A stretch of 64,000 bases of DNA from NCBI GenBank assembly GCA_965263165.1, contig OZ253584.1, positions 1,488,001 through 1,552,000 on the forward strand, read 5' to 3'. Positions 42,120 to 49,261 of this stretch are shown here, in pieces. The DNA comes from SAR202-VII-2 sp965263165 (GTDB lineage Bacteria; Chloroflexota; Dehalococcoidia; Lucifugimonadales; SAR202-VII-2). Each line of letters opens with the position of its first letter. Within the stretch, counting starts at the first letter, position 1. Below the pieces are notes generated by a model. The model searched no databases, was not told where the DNA came from, and saw only the letters and a program-made list of their open reading frames with translations. A program made the translations under genes and the position numbers.

Positions 42120-42161
42120 CGTTGTTACAAGAGCGAGGCGGGAGAGGGGTCTCGTTCCCCT
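42120..42161. repeat. Dispersed intergenic repeat (CGTTGTTACA type), copy 2
   Basis: CGTTGTTACAAGAGCGAGGCGGGAGAGGGGTCTCGTTC parallels 23551-23592. A CAACAACC element follows at 42178. Together they fill the space before the MFS stop at 42240. I see no gene in 41948-42239. Confidence 0.6.
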
Positions 42162-42239
42162 GAGCCTGTGAGCCGCGCAACAACCGCTCTAGGAACTACG
42201 CCTTGGCCCTGGGCATCGCTTTCAGGGCGGACGGCAAGG

Positions 42240-43553
42240 TCACGCGGAAAGGCCGCCACCCGCGCCGGACGGACTCGGCTTTCGCGGCGCCACCGTGATG
42301 ACCGCCAGGAACGCCGCGATAATGGGCAGGGCCAGCATGGCCGTGAGGGGGACCGTGTAGTCGCCGGTGACATCGACCAGCAGGCCCACGGGGAACGGGC
42401 CCAGGGCCGCCCCCATCACCGTGAACGTGGTTGACAGGCCTCGGATACTGCCCAGGTTCTGCCGTCCGAAGAAGTTGGGCCATATCACCGCAATCACGTT
42501 GCTCATGAAGCCGCCGCCCATCCCCAGCATCGCGCCATAGGCTAAGGCGTGCCACAACTCCGTGGCGAAGAAGGTCCAGCCCAAGGCCCCGGCCACCAGC
42601 ACCTGCCCCGAAATCATCGTGTACCGGTTGGGAAGCCGGTCGTTCATGGCCCCCGCGATGAAGCTGCCGATCAGAAACGACGGCGCCATGACTGAGAAGA
42701 GGGTCGCCGCCTGGCCCGCGGGTATCCCCTTGCTGATGAAAACAGATACGGAGTGGAAGGACAACGCTGTCTGAACGAAGGTGTAGAGCGCGCCGACCAG
42801 CGTTACCAGCCAAAAGGCCCTGGTCCTGACAGCTTCCCGCAACGTCCACACGGCTTCCTGGGGGCGGCGGCTGGGCTGCGGCGCGCTGGTCTCCTGACGG
42901 GGCCGCCGGTCGCCGTCGGGCCTTTGGCCAAGCTCCTCCGGTCCGTTGCGCAGCAGGAGAGCCGCCAGGGGGACGAGCACCGCCAAGACTGCAATGCCCA
43001 GGATCGACCACGCGTCTCGCCATCCCACCCTGGTGATGATGAAGTGCGACATTACCGGAAACAGCGCCAGGCTGCCGGCCATCCCCAGCATGGTCAACGC
43101 CATCGCCCTTCCCCGGTACCGTACGAACCAATTGCCTATCAGCATGGTGGGGACCAGGGTGAGAGAGTTCTGCCCCAGCATCCGCAGCATCGCAAACCCG
43201 GCGAACATGACCACCGCGTGGTGGATCGTGCCCAGCCACAAACAGGTCAGGCCAAGCAGCACACCGATGATGGTCAACATCATCCGCGGGCCTATCCGGT
43301 CCAAGAGACGCCCCGTGAAGATCAATGTCACCCCCGCCAGCAACGAGGCCGAGGTGTAGATGCTGGATAGGAGGGTCCTCGACCAGCCGAGGTCGTTCTG
43401 CATCGGGTCGACGAACACGGAAAAGGTGAACGTTTGCGTCGGCCCCGACATGATGAAGCCGACACCCGAAACGGCGACGATGACCCACCCGTAGAAGAAG
43501 GGCACCCGCGACGCCAGTCTGGAGCGCTTCACCTGCCGGGGTGACGGCTCCAT
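42240..43553 (-). CDS. MFS transporter (monocarboxylate-like)
   Basis: 437 residues from the ATG at 43553, one base after the stop of the upstream hydrolase (TAGCATG), so the pair is coupled. 12 membrane segments; VPFFYGWVIVAVSGVGFIMSGP, LGWSRTLLSSIYTSASL, RGRAMALTMLGMAGSL and LREAVRTRAFWLVTLVG match the monocarboxylate-type branch also seen at 35235. Probably imports an organic acid or ester processed by the hydrolase. Confidence 0.9.
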   Translation of the reverse strand: MEPSPRQVKRSRLASRVPFFYGWVIVAVSGVGFIMSGPTQTFTFSVFVDPMQNDLGWSRTLLSSIYTSASLLAGVTLIFTGRLLDRIGPRMMLTIIGVLLGLTCLWLGTIHHAVVMFAGFAMLRMLGQNSLTLVPTMLIGNWFVRYRGRAMALTMLGMAGSLALFPVMSHFIITRVGWRDAWSILGIAVLAVLVPLAALLLRNGPEELGQRPDGDRRPRQETSAPQPSRRPQEAVWTLREAVRTRAFWLVTLVGALYTFVQTALSFHSVSVFISKGIPAGQAATLFSVMAPSFLIGSFIAGAMNDRLPNRYTMISGQVLVAGALGWTFFATELWHALAYGAMLGMGGGFMSNVIAVIWPNFFGRQNLGSIRGLSTTFTVMGAALGPFPVGLLVDVTGDYTVPLTAMLALPIIAAFLAVITVAPRKPSPSGAGGGLSA

Positions 43554-43554
43554 G

Positions 43555-44421
43555 CTAGCGCCGCGCCAGGAAGCCCACGCCAGTTCCTTCCTGGCGCTCA
43601 GCCCAGCGGCCGGTCTCAACAGCGTCAAGGAACTGGTCCACAGCCTGGTTGAACAGTTCAGGCTCTTCCAGGTTCACCGTGTGGCCTGATTGCGGCAGGA
43701 GCACAAGCCCCGACCAGGAAATGCAGCGCTTCATGAAGACGCCTGGCTCAATGCAGGGGTCATCCTCGTCTCCGGCGATGATCAGGGTGGGCAACGTCAG
43801 CCTGCGGAGCTGTTCCTCCAGAGCGTAAATGGTGGGCCGCTTGCCTTGAACGCCCCGCAGCGTGTGCGCCGATCCCGTCGCTGAATGGGCAGCGAATAGC
43901 CCGGCGAACTCCTCCCAGGCTTTGGGGTTCTTGCGCAGCAGTTGAACCCGAGTCGGGCCCTTGACGTAGTCGGCGAGGCCCTCCATGCCGCCGGCTTCCA
44001 GCGCTCTGGCGAACTCCTCCGTCTGCTCTCGGAACTGTGCCGGATCCGTGGCGCCCGTCCCTGCGCCGGCCACTATCAGGGCCCTGGCCATGCCGGGGTG
44101 AGCAAGGCCGAAGTTCAGGGCCACGCCTCCGCCCATCGACAGCCCGCCTATGTAGGCTTCCTGGATGCTCAGGTGGCGCAACAGCCCGCGCAGGTCCTCC
44201 ACGGCCAGGTCTTGGCTGTAGGCCGCCGGGTCTGCGGGAACGTCCGATGGTGGATAGCCGCGAGCGTTGTAGGTGATGACCCGATAGCGCCGGGAGAAGT
44301 GTTGGACCTGAAGCGCCCAGCTCTCGCAACTACCGGCGAACTCGTGGCTCCAGACCAGAGGAAAGCCCTGGCCGGTGCCCTCGTAGTAGAGATTGATTCC
44401 GTTGACGGGGGCGTAGGGCAT
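43555..44421 (-). CDS. Alpha/beta hydrolase
   Basis: 288 residues. Nucleophile elbow GGLSMGGGVAL with Ser near residue 99, acid in AGDEDDPCIEP near 218, His in SGHTVNLEEP near 250. The opening VNGINLYYEGTGQGFPLVWSHEFAGS is typical of the lactonase/3-oxoadipate enol-lactonase and haloperoxidase-like group. It hydrolyses an ester, lactone or C-C bond. Coupled to the MFS gene downstream. The 3-hydroxyacyl-CoA dehydrogenase gene upstream is 147 bases away and may belong to the same unit. Confidence 0.88.
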   Translation of the reverse strand: MPYAPVNGINLYYEGTGQGFPLVWSHEFAGSCESWALQVQHFSRRYRVITYNARGYPPSDVPADPAAYSQDLAVEDLRGLLRHLSIQEAYIGGLSMGGGVALNFGLAHPGMARALIVAGAGTGATDPAQFREQTEEFARALEAGGMEGLADYVKGPTRVQLLRKNPKAWEEFAGLFAAHSATGSAHTLRGVQGKRPTIYALEEQLRRLTLPTLIIAGDEDDPCIEPGVFMKRCISWSGLVLLPQSGHTVNLEEPELFNQAVDQFLDAVETGRWAERQEGTGVGFLARR

Positions 44422-44568
44422 GGCTCCTCTAAGGCATGGGATTTGTGTGCTCGGCTACCGCACTTGAAATAGATGAGGGTGGGTCAGGTGGGGAAACGGC
44501 ATCCGCCACCAGCGCTCCCCACCGCCATTGCCCCGTCTGCCTCGCGTGCATCTGAACCAACGCAGCCC

Positions 44569-45426
44569 TCAGGGCGCCCGGTAGTCGTAGAACCCCTGGC
44601 CGGTCTTGCGCCCCAGGTGTCCCGCTCGCACCAGTTGCTTCAGCAGGGGAGCGGGCCGGTACTTGGAATCGTTGAACTCCTGGTGCAGCACCTCCATGAC
44701 GTTCAGCAGCACGTCCAACCCTATGAGGTCGGCAAGCTGGAGAGGGCCCATGGGGTGGTTCGTCCCCAGCCGCATCGTGGTGTCGATGTCTTCCTTGGTT
44801 GCCGCGCCTTCGGCTAGGAGGAACACTGCCTCGTTCAGCATGGGCACAAGGATACGGTTGGCGACAAAGCCCGGCAGGTCCTTGACTACCACCGGCGTCT
44901 TGCCCAGCGCCTCGGCGAGGCTTGTGGCCGCCGCGACCGTTTCGTCCGTCGTGAGGTACCCTCGAATCACCTCCACGAGCCGCATGACCGGAGCGGGATT
45001 GAAAAAGTGGATGCCGATGAACCGCTCAGGGCGCTTCAGCGCTGCCGCCAATCTGGTGATGGGGATCGTAGAGGTGTTGCTGGCGATCAGCGTCTCGCCA
45101 GAGCAGGCCGCCTCCAGCGCCGGCAAAACGCCCTCCTTGACCACGGCATCTTCGAAGACCACCTCGATAACTGCTGTGCAGCCGGCGAGATCGGCGAAGC
45201 CCGCGGCCGGGCGGAGGTTCGCCATGACGCCGTCCATCTCCTCCTGCGCCATCCGCCCCTGCTCCACCCGCCGGCCGAGCCGGCCGCGGATTCCTGCGAT
45301 GGCCCGCTCAACCAACTCCGCGGACTGGTCTACGACCAGAGCGGGTATGCCCGCTTGGGCGACGGTCTGGGCGATGCCCGCGCCCATCGTGCCTGCTCCC
45401 ACTACGCCAATGGGACCCTGCGCCAC
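44569..45426 (-). CDS. 3-hydroxyacyl-CoA dehydrogenase (3-hydroxybutyryl-CoA type)
   Basis: 285 residues from GTG 45426, which has GGAGGTGAAC upstream; a second GTG six bases earlier would overlap that site. NAD motif GVVGAGTMGAGIAQTVAQAG at residues 6-25, catalytic His in GIHFFNPAPVMRLVEVI near 138, FVANRILVPMLNEA near 185 and DTTMRLGTNHPMGPLQLADLIGLD. Oxidises 3-hydroxyacyl-CoA to 3-oxoacyl-CoA in beta-oxidation or butanoate metabolism. The single-domain form is not fused to a hydratase. Confidence 0.94.
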   Translation of the reverse strand: MAQGPIGVVGAGTMGAGIAQTVAQAGIPALVVDQSAELVERAIAGIRGRLGRRVEQGRMAQEEMDGVMANLRPAAGFADLAGCTAVIEVVFEDAVVKEGVLPALEAACSGETLIASNTSTIPITRLAAALKRPERFIGIHFFNPAPVMRLVEVIRGYLTTDETVAAATSLAEALGKTPVVVKDLPGFVANRILVPMLNEAVFLLAEGAATKEDIDTTMRLGTNHPMGPLQLADLIGLDVLLNVMEVLHQEFNDSKYRPAPLLKQLVRAGHLGRKTGQGFYDYRAP

Positions 45427-45694
45427 GTTCACCTCCGGTGGTTGTTATCTTGAAGGATGTCGGTCGTCCTGCCGCTAGAGAGCGCCCAAGGCTCCCCGGA
45501 CGTTACCCTTCGCTGAGGTTTCCCAGAGCGCCGCGGGTGTTGCCCATGAGGCCCCTGGCCCTGACCACCCTGCGTCCAGTATCGAGCATCCTGCCGATTA
45601 TGCAATCCTAAACGTTCGGAGAGGCGTGAACGGCCTGGCTACGGATACCAGCGTGGACAATGCCGCCATCGTCCCTCCCGATGCGGGCGCCTGC

Positions 45695-48268
45695 TCACTC
45701 CTCCCGCGCCTTCCCCTGCAACTCGTAGAGCTTGTTGATGGCTTCCAGCGGCGTCATGGATGCCACGTCCAGGGAAAGAAGGTCCTCTACGAATTGGGGC
45801 GTGGCGCCGAAGAGCGGCGGTTGGACAGATGGTTGACCCCTGCGCTTTGCGGCGCGTCCGTTGCGCTCGGCGGCCCTCCCCTCCAGGTGGGACAGCACTT
45901 CCCAGGCGCGCTGCACGGCGGCCTGCGGCAGCCCGGCAAGCTGGGCCACGTGGACGCCGTAGGAGCGGTCTGCCCCGCCCGGCACGATGCGATGCAGGAA
46001 CACGACGTTTCCCTCGTCCTCCGCGACGGCGACGTTGTAGTTGCGGATCCGGGGCAGCGTCTTGGCCAGCTCCGTCAGCTCGTGGTAGTGGGTGGCGAAG
46101 AGGGTCTTGCAGCCCAGCCGGGGATTGTTGTGAATGAACTCCGCCACCGCCTGGGCGATGGATAGGCCGTCGTAGGTGCTCGTTCCGCGGCCGATCTCGT
46201 CCAGGATAATGAGGGATTTGGGCGTGGCGTGATGCAGGATGGCGGCGGTCTCCACCATCTCCACCATGAAGGTCGATTGTCCTGAGGTCAGATCGTCCTG
46301 GAGGCCCACGCGGGTGAAGATGCGGTCCACGAGGCCGATTGCCGCCTCCCTGGCCGGCACGAAACTGCCGACCTGCGCCATCAGTACAACGAGGGCCACC
46401 TGGCGGATGTAGGTGGACTTGCCCGCCATATTGGGGCCGGTGATGATCATGACCTGGGCGTCCTCATTGGAGAGGACCGTGTCGTTGGGCACGAAACTAC
46501 CCGGAGGCAGCACCAGGTCGACCACCGGATGCCAACCGTCCCTGATCGTTATGCCGTTGCCCTCGTTCAGGATGGGCCGCGCGTACCCGCGCCGCGCCGC
46601 CACGTCCGCCAGCCCGGCCAGCGCGTCCACATTGGCAAGGGCAGCCGCCGTCTGCTGAATCATGCCGGCGGAGTCCGCCACCTGCCTGCACACCTGCCGG
46701 AACAGGGCCGTCTCCAACTCCGACAGCCCTTCCTGGGCGTTGAGGATTCGAGACTCGGCCTCCTTCAATTCCGGCGTGATGAAGCGTTCGCCATTGGCCA
46801 GGGTTTGACGCCGCGTGAAGTCGTCGGGGACCAGGTGCTGGTTGGCGTTGCTCACCTCGATGTAGTAGCCGAACACGCGGTTGTACCCCACGCGCAGATT
46901 TCTGATGCCCGTGCGGTCCCGCTCCTTGCGCTCCAGCCCGGCGATGTATTCCCGGGCGTTGCGCGCTAGGTGGCGCAACTCGTCCAGTTCCTCGGAGAAG
47001 CCCTCGCGGACTATTCGCCCCTCGCCCAGCGGAGCCGTCGGCTCGTCGGTGAGGGCCGAGGCGATGAACTGGACGACGTCATCGCAGGGATGCAGGTCTT
47101 GAAGTTGGGCGGCGAGTGCGCCCCGGCCTTCGGCGGCTTCCAGGAAGTCCAACACCTTCGGCGCCGCCTCCAGCCCTCGCCGAAGAGCGTCTACGTCTCG
47201 TGGATTCGCGCTACCGCTGGTGATGCGGTTCACCAGACGCTCCAGGTCGGACACGGACGACAGCGCGTCCAGGACCTGCTGCCGCCGGACGCCGTCGCCG
47301 TGGAAGAACGCCACGCCGTCAAGGCGGCCATTCAGGGTCTCGATATCCAAAAGCGGCTGGCCCAGCCATCGCCTCAGCAGCCTGGCCCCCATGGGCGTCC
47401 GCGTGGCGTCGAGCACGGAAAGCAGTGTGTGCCCGGACGATCCCCACCGCCCAGCCTGGAACAGCTCGAGGTTGCGCCGAGTCTGAGGGTCCAGGGTCAT
47501 GAACCGCGCCGTTGAGTACGTCCGCAGCGAGGTCAGCAACGGCAGGGACGCTTTCTGCGTTTCTTTCAAATAGGCGACGATGGCCCCAGCGGCGCGGGCG
47601 GCGAGCGGCTGGTCCTGGCAGCCATAGGGCTCCAGGCTCGCCGCGCCGAAGTGGTCCAGCAGAGCCCTGGGCGCGTCCTCCGCGTCGAAGTCCAGCGGAT
47701 TCAGGGGGGTTACCGTGGCGCTTGTCTCCCCCAGGGGGCCCTCTGAGGCTTCGGGCGCCACAATCTCCGAAGGAGAAAGGCGGGCCAACTCCAGAGGGAG
47801 GTCGGCTAGGACGAGGGTCGTGGTGGCGAACTCGCCGGTGGTGATGTCGGCGTAGGCCAGCCCAGCCTGAATCCCCTCGACCAGGACGGCGGCCAGGTAG
47901 TTGTTGGCCCGCTGTTCCAGCATGGACGGCTCCACGACGGTGCCCGGGGTAACGACCCGCACGACCTCCCGCTCCACCAGCCCCTTGGCAGCCGAAGGGT
48001 CCTGCATCTGCTCGCACAAGGCCACCTTGTAGCCGGCGTTGAGCAGGCGCTTCAAGTAGGTCTCCAGAGCGTGGTGGGGGATGCCGGCCATCGGCGTCCG
48101 CTGGCCTTTGCCCATATCCCGCCCCGTCAGCGCAATATCCAGGGCTTTCGCCGCCAAGCGGGCGTCCTCGTCGAAGGTCTCGTAGAAGTCGCCAAGGCGG
48201 AAGAGGAGGATGGCGTCGGGGTACTGGCGCTTTATCTGGAGGTACTGGCGTCGTAGCGGCGTGGTCAC
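45695..48268 (-). CDS. mutS: DNA mismatch repair protein MutS
   Basis: 857 residues from GTG 48268, chosen because translation from there gives the standard start TTPLRRQYLQIKRQYPDAILLFRLGDFYETF; the Phe-x-Glu mismatch wedge lies in this region. Domains follow in normal order: connector, core, clamp, and ATPase with GPNMAGKST (Walker A), DEIGRGTSTYDGL and FATHYHELTEL. Recognises mismatches and recruits MutL, which is not in the window. A TACAAT on the minus strand (48306-48301) lies 26 bases before the predicted start of the mRNA leader. Confidence 0.97.
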   Translation of the reverse strand: MTTPLRRQYLQIKRQYPDAILLFRLGDFYETFDEDARLAAKALDIALTGRDMGKGQRTPMAGIPHHALETYLKRLLNAGYKVALCEQMQDPSAAKGLVEREVVRVVTPGTVVEPSMLEQRANNYLAAVLVEGIQAGLAYADITTGEFATTTLVLADLPLELARLSPSEIVAPEASEGPLGETSATVTPLNPLDFDAEDAPRALLDHFGAASLEPYGCQDQPLAARAAGAIVAYLKETQKASLPLLTSLRTYSTARFMTLDPQTRRNLELFQAGRWGSSGHTLLSVLDATRTPMGARLLRRWLGQPLLDIETLNGRLDGVAFFHGDGVRRQQVLDALSSVSDLERLVNRITSGSANPRDVDALRRGLEAAPKVLDFLEAAEGRGALAAQLQDLHPCDDVVQFIASALTDEPTAPLGEGRIVREGFSEELDELRHLARNAREYIAGLERKERDRTGIRNLRVGYNRVFGYYIEVSNANQHLVPDDFTRRQTLANGERFITPELKEAESRILNAQEGLSELETALFRQVCRQVADSAGMIQQTAAALANVDALAGLADVAARRGYARPILNEGNGITIRDGWHPVVDLVLPPGSFVPNDTVLSNEDAQVMIITGPNMAGKSTYIRQVALVVLMAQVGSFVPAREAAIGLVDRIFTRVGLQDDLTSGQSTFMVEMVETAAILHHATPKSLIILDEIGRGTSTYDGLSIAQAVAEFIHNNPRLGCKTLFATHYHELTELAKTLPRIRNYNVAVAEDEGNVVFLHRIVPGGADRSYGVHVAQLAGLPQAAVQRAWEVLSHLEGRAAERNGRAAKRRGQPSVQPPLFGATPQFVEDLLSLDVASMTPLEAINKLYELQGKAREE

Positions 48269-48356
48269 GGCGAGCCTCGGGGAAGGGCTGGGGCACCGCC
48301 ATTGTAGCGAAGGGGTCTGCGGTGAGGAAGGGTGGAGCAGTAGGGGCAACGTACGA

Positions 48357-48464
48357 GAACGTTCTTGCTGGAGATCAGTAGCGGCGGGGGAGAAGGGCTC
48401 CTGTCCCTTTCCCCAGCTACGGGGAGGGGCCGCCGCGAAATGATCTGGGCGTTATGGTCGAAAC
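48357..48464 (+). repeat. Direct repeat flanking the cupin region, left copy
   Basis: About 108 bases that align with 49138-49244: GAACGTTCTTGC, then 57 less conserved bases ending in CCC-GCTACGGGGA, then GGGCGT-AT-GTCGAAAC. Spacing between blocks is the same in both copies. It starts about 50 bases upstream of the MutS promoter. Confidence 0.65.
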
Positions 48465-48537
48465 CGGACGGCCTCTCCTGGAACGGCTCGTCTAGAGTGG
48501 GTTTCGCAGCGCCTCATCAGGATCAAGGGTTCCTGCG

Positions 48538-48741
48538 ATGAGATCGCTGACCCGCGCCACGCGAAATCCCGACGTTATGGGAGGAAGCATTGTTGCGGAA
48601 GGGTGGGTGATAGTACATTCGATCGCGGGGCTTCTCGCTTTGGGTCACACCGTCGGGGAAGTGCTGGAAGGGTATCCCCGGCAGCAAGGCGTAGTGTCCC
48701 CAAAAGCCCCACAGCCTGGAAGCATTCGAGCCGCAAACTGA
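48538..48741 (+). pseudogene. DUF433-like (antitoxin-type) protein, probably degenerate
   Basis: A frame of 67 codons from ATG 48538. RNPDVMGGSI at residues 8-17 and VHSIAGLLALGHTVGEVLEGYP at about 26-47 match the DUF433 pattern (DP-VMGGKP, then ...GLLALGHTVEEVLEDYP). The piece between them (VAEGWVI) replaces the usual GTRIPV turn and the C-terminal helix after YP is replaced by unrelated residues, so it is likely truncated or frameshifted. DUF433 proteins are often antitoxins of PIN-type toxins; no toxin is adjacent. It lies 15 bases before the cupin gene. Confidence 0.5.
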
Positions 48742-48756
48742 AGGAGTATGAGCGCC

Positions 48757-49134
48757 ATGACCCAACGCGAAGCGCACGAGTACCTCAAGACACATCAACT
48801 GCAGGCTGACGCGCTGGCCTTTGCTCTCGGAGAGGAGATGGATTTATTGCGGCAGGAGGCAGCCTCCTCCAACGGACGGGCAGCTAAGACGCTCGTCAAA
48901 GAGGGGCCGCTGAGAGTGATCCTGCTGGCAATGGTCAAGGGCGCTGTGCTGCGCGACCACCACGTTGCTGGCCCTTTGACTGTTCAGGTCATACAGGGCA
49001 GCGTGAGGATAGCAACGACCAAGGGGAGTACAGAACTTGCCCTTCTCGATCTCGTTGCCCTTGACGCCAACGTGGTCCATAACGCTGAGGCTCTGGAGGA
49101 CGCCGCCCTGCTGTTGACGATTGCCATGGCATGA
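48757..49134 (+). CDS. Small cupin-like protein
   Basis: 125 residues from ATG 48757 (AAGGAG ten bases earlier); an ATG at 48748 is nearer than usual to that site. The C-terminal 80 residues form a cupin-like pattern: LLAMVKGAVLRDHHVAGPLTVQVIQGSVRI and LLDLVALDANVVHNAEALEDAALLLTIA, with His residues in DHH and VVHN that could bind metal. Similar single-domain cupins bind small ligands or act as sensors. Flanked on both sides by related direct repeats, so it may be a recently moved cassette. Confidence 0.7.
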   Translation: MTQREAHEYLKTHQLQADALAFALGEEMDLLRQEAASSNGRAAKTLVKEGPLRVILLAMVKGAVLRDHHVAGPLTVQVIQGSVRIATTKGSTELALLDLVALDANVVHNAEALEDAALLLTIAMA

Positions 49135-49137
49135 GAG

Positions 49138-49244
49138 GAACGTTCTTGCCGATGGTCAACCGCGCCGAAGGGTACAACACTCCAATCCCTTCCCCCGGCT
49201 ACGGGGAAAGGCTGGGCTGGAGGTCCGGGCGTGATCGTCGAAAC
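49138..49244 (+). repeat. Direct repeat flanking the cupin region, right copy
   Basis: Right partner of 48357-48464, beginning three bases after the cupin stop codon. GAACGTTCTTGC, GCTACGGGGA and GTCGAAAC blocks are aligned at the same distances. Confidence 0.65.
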
Positions 49245-49261
49245 GCCCGTCCGCCGCTGCC

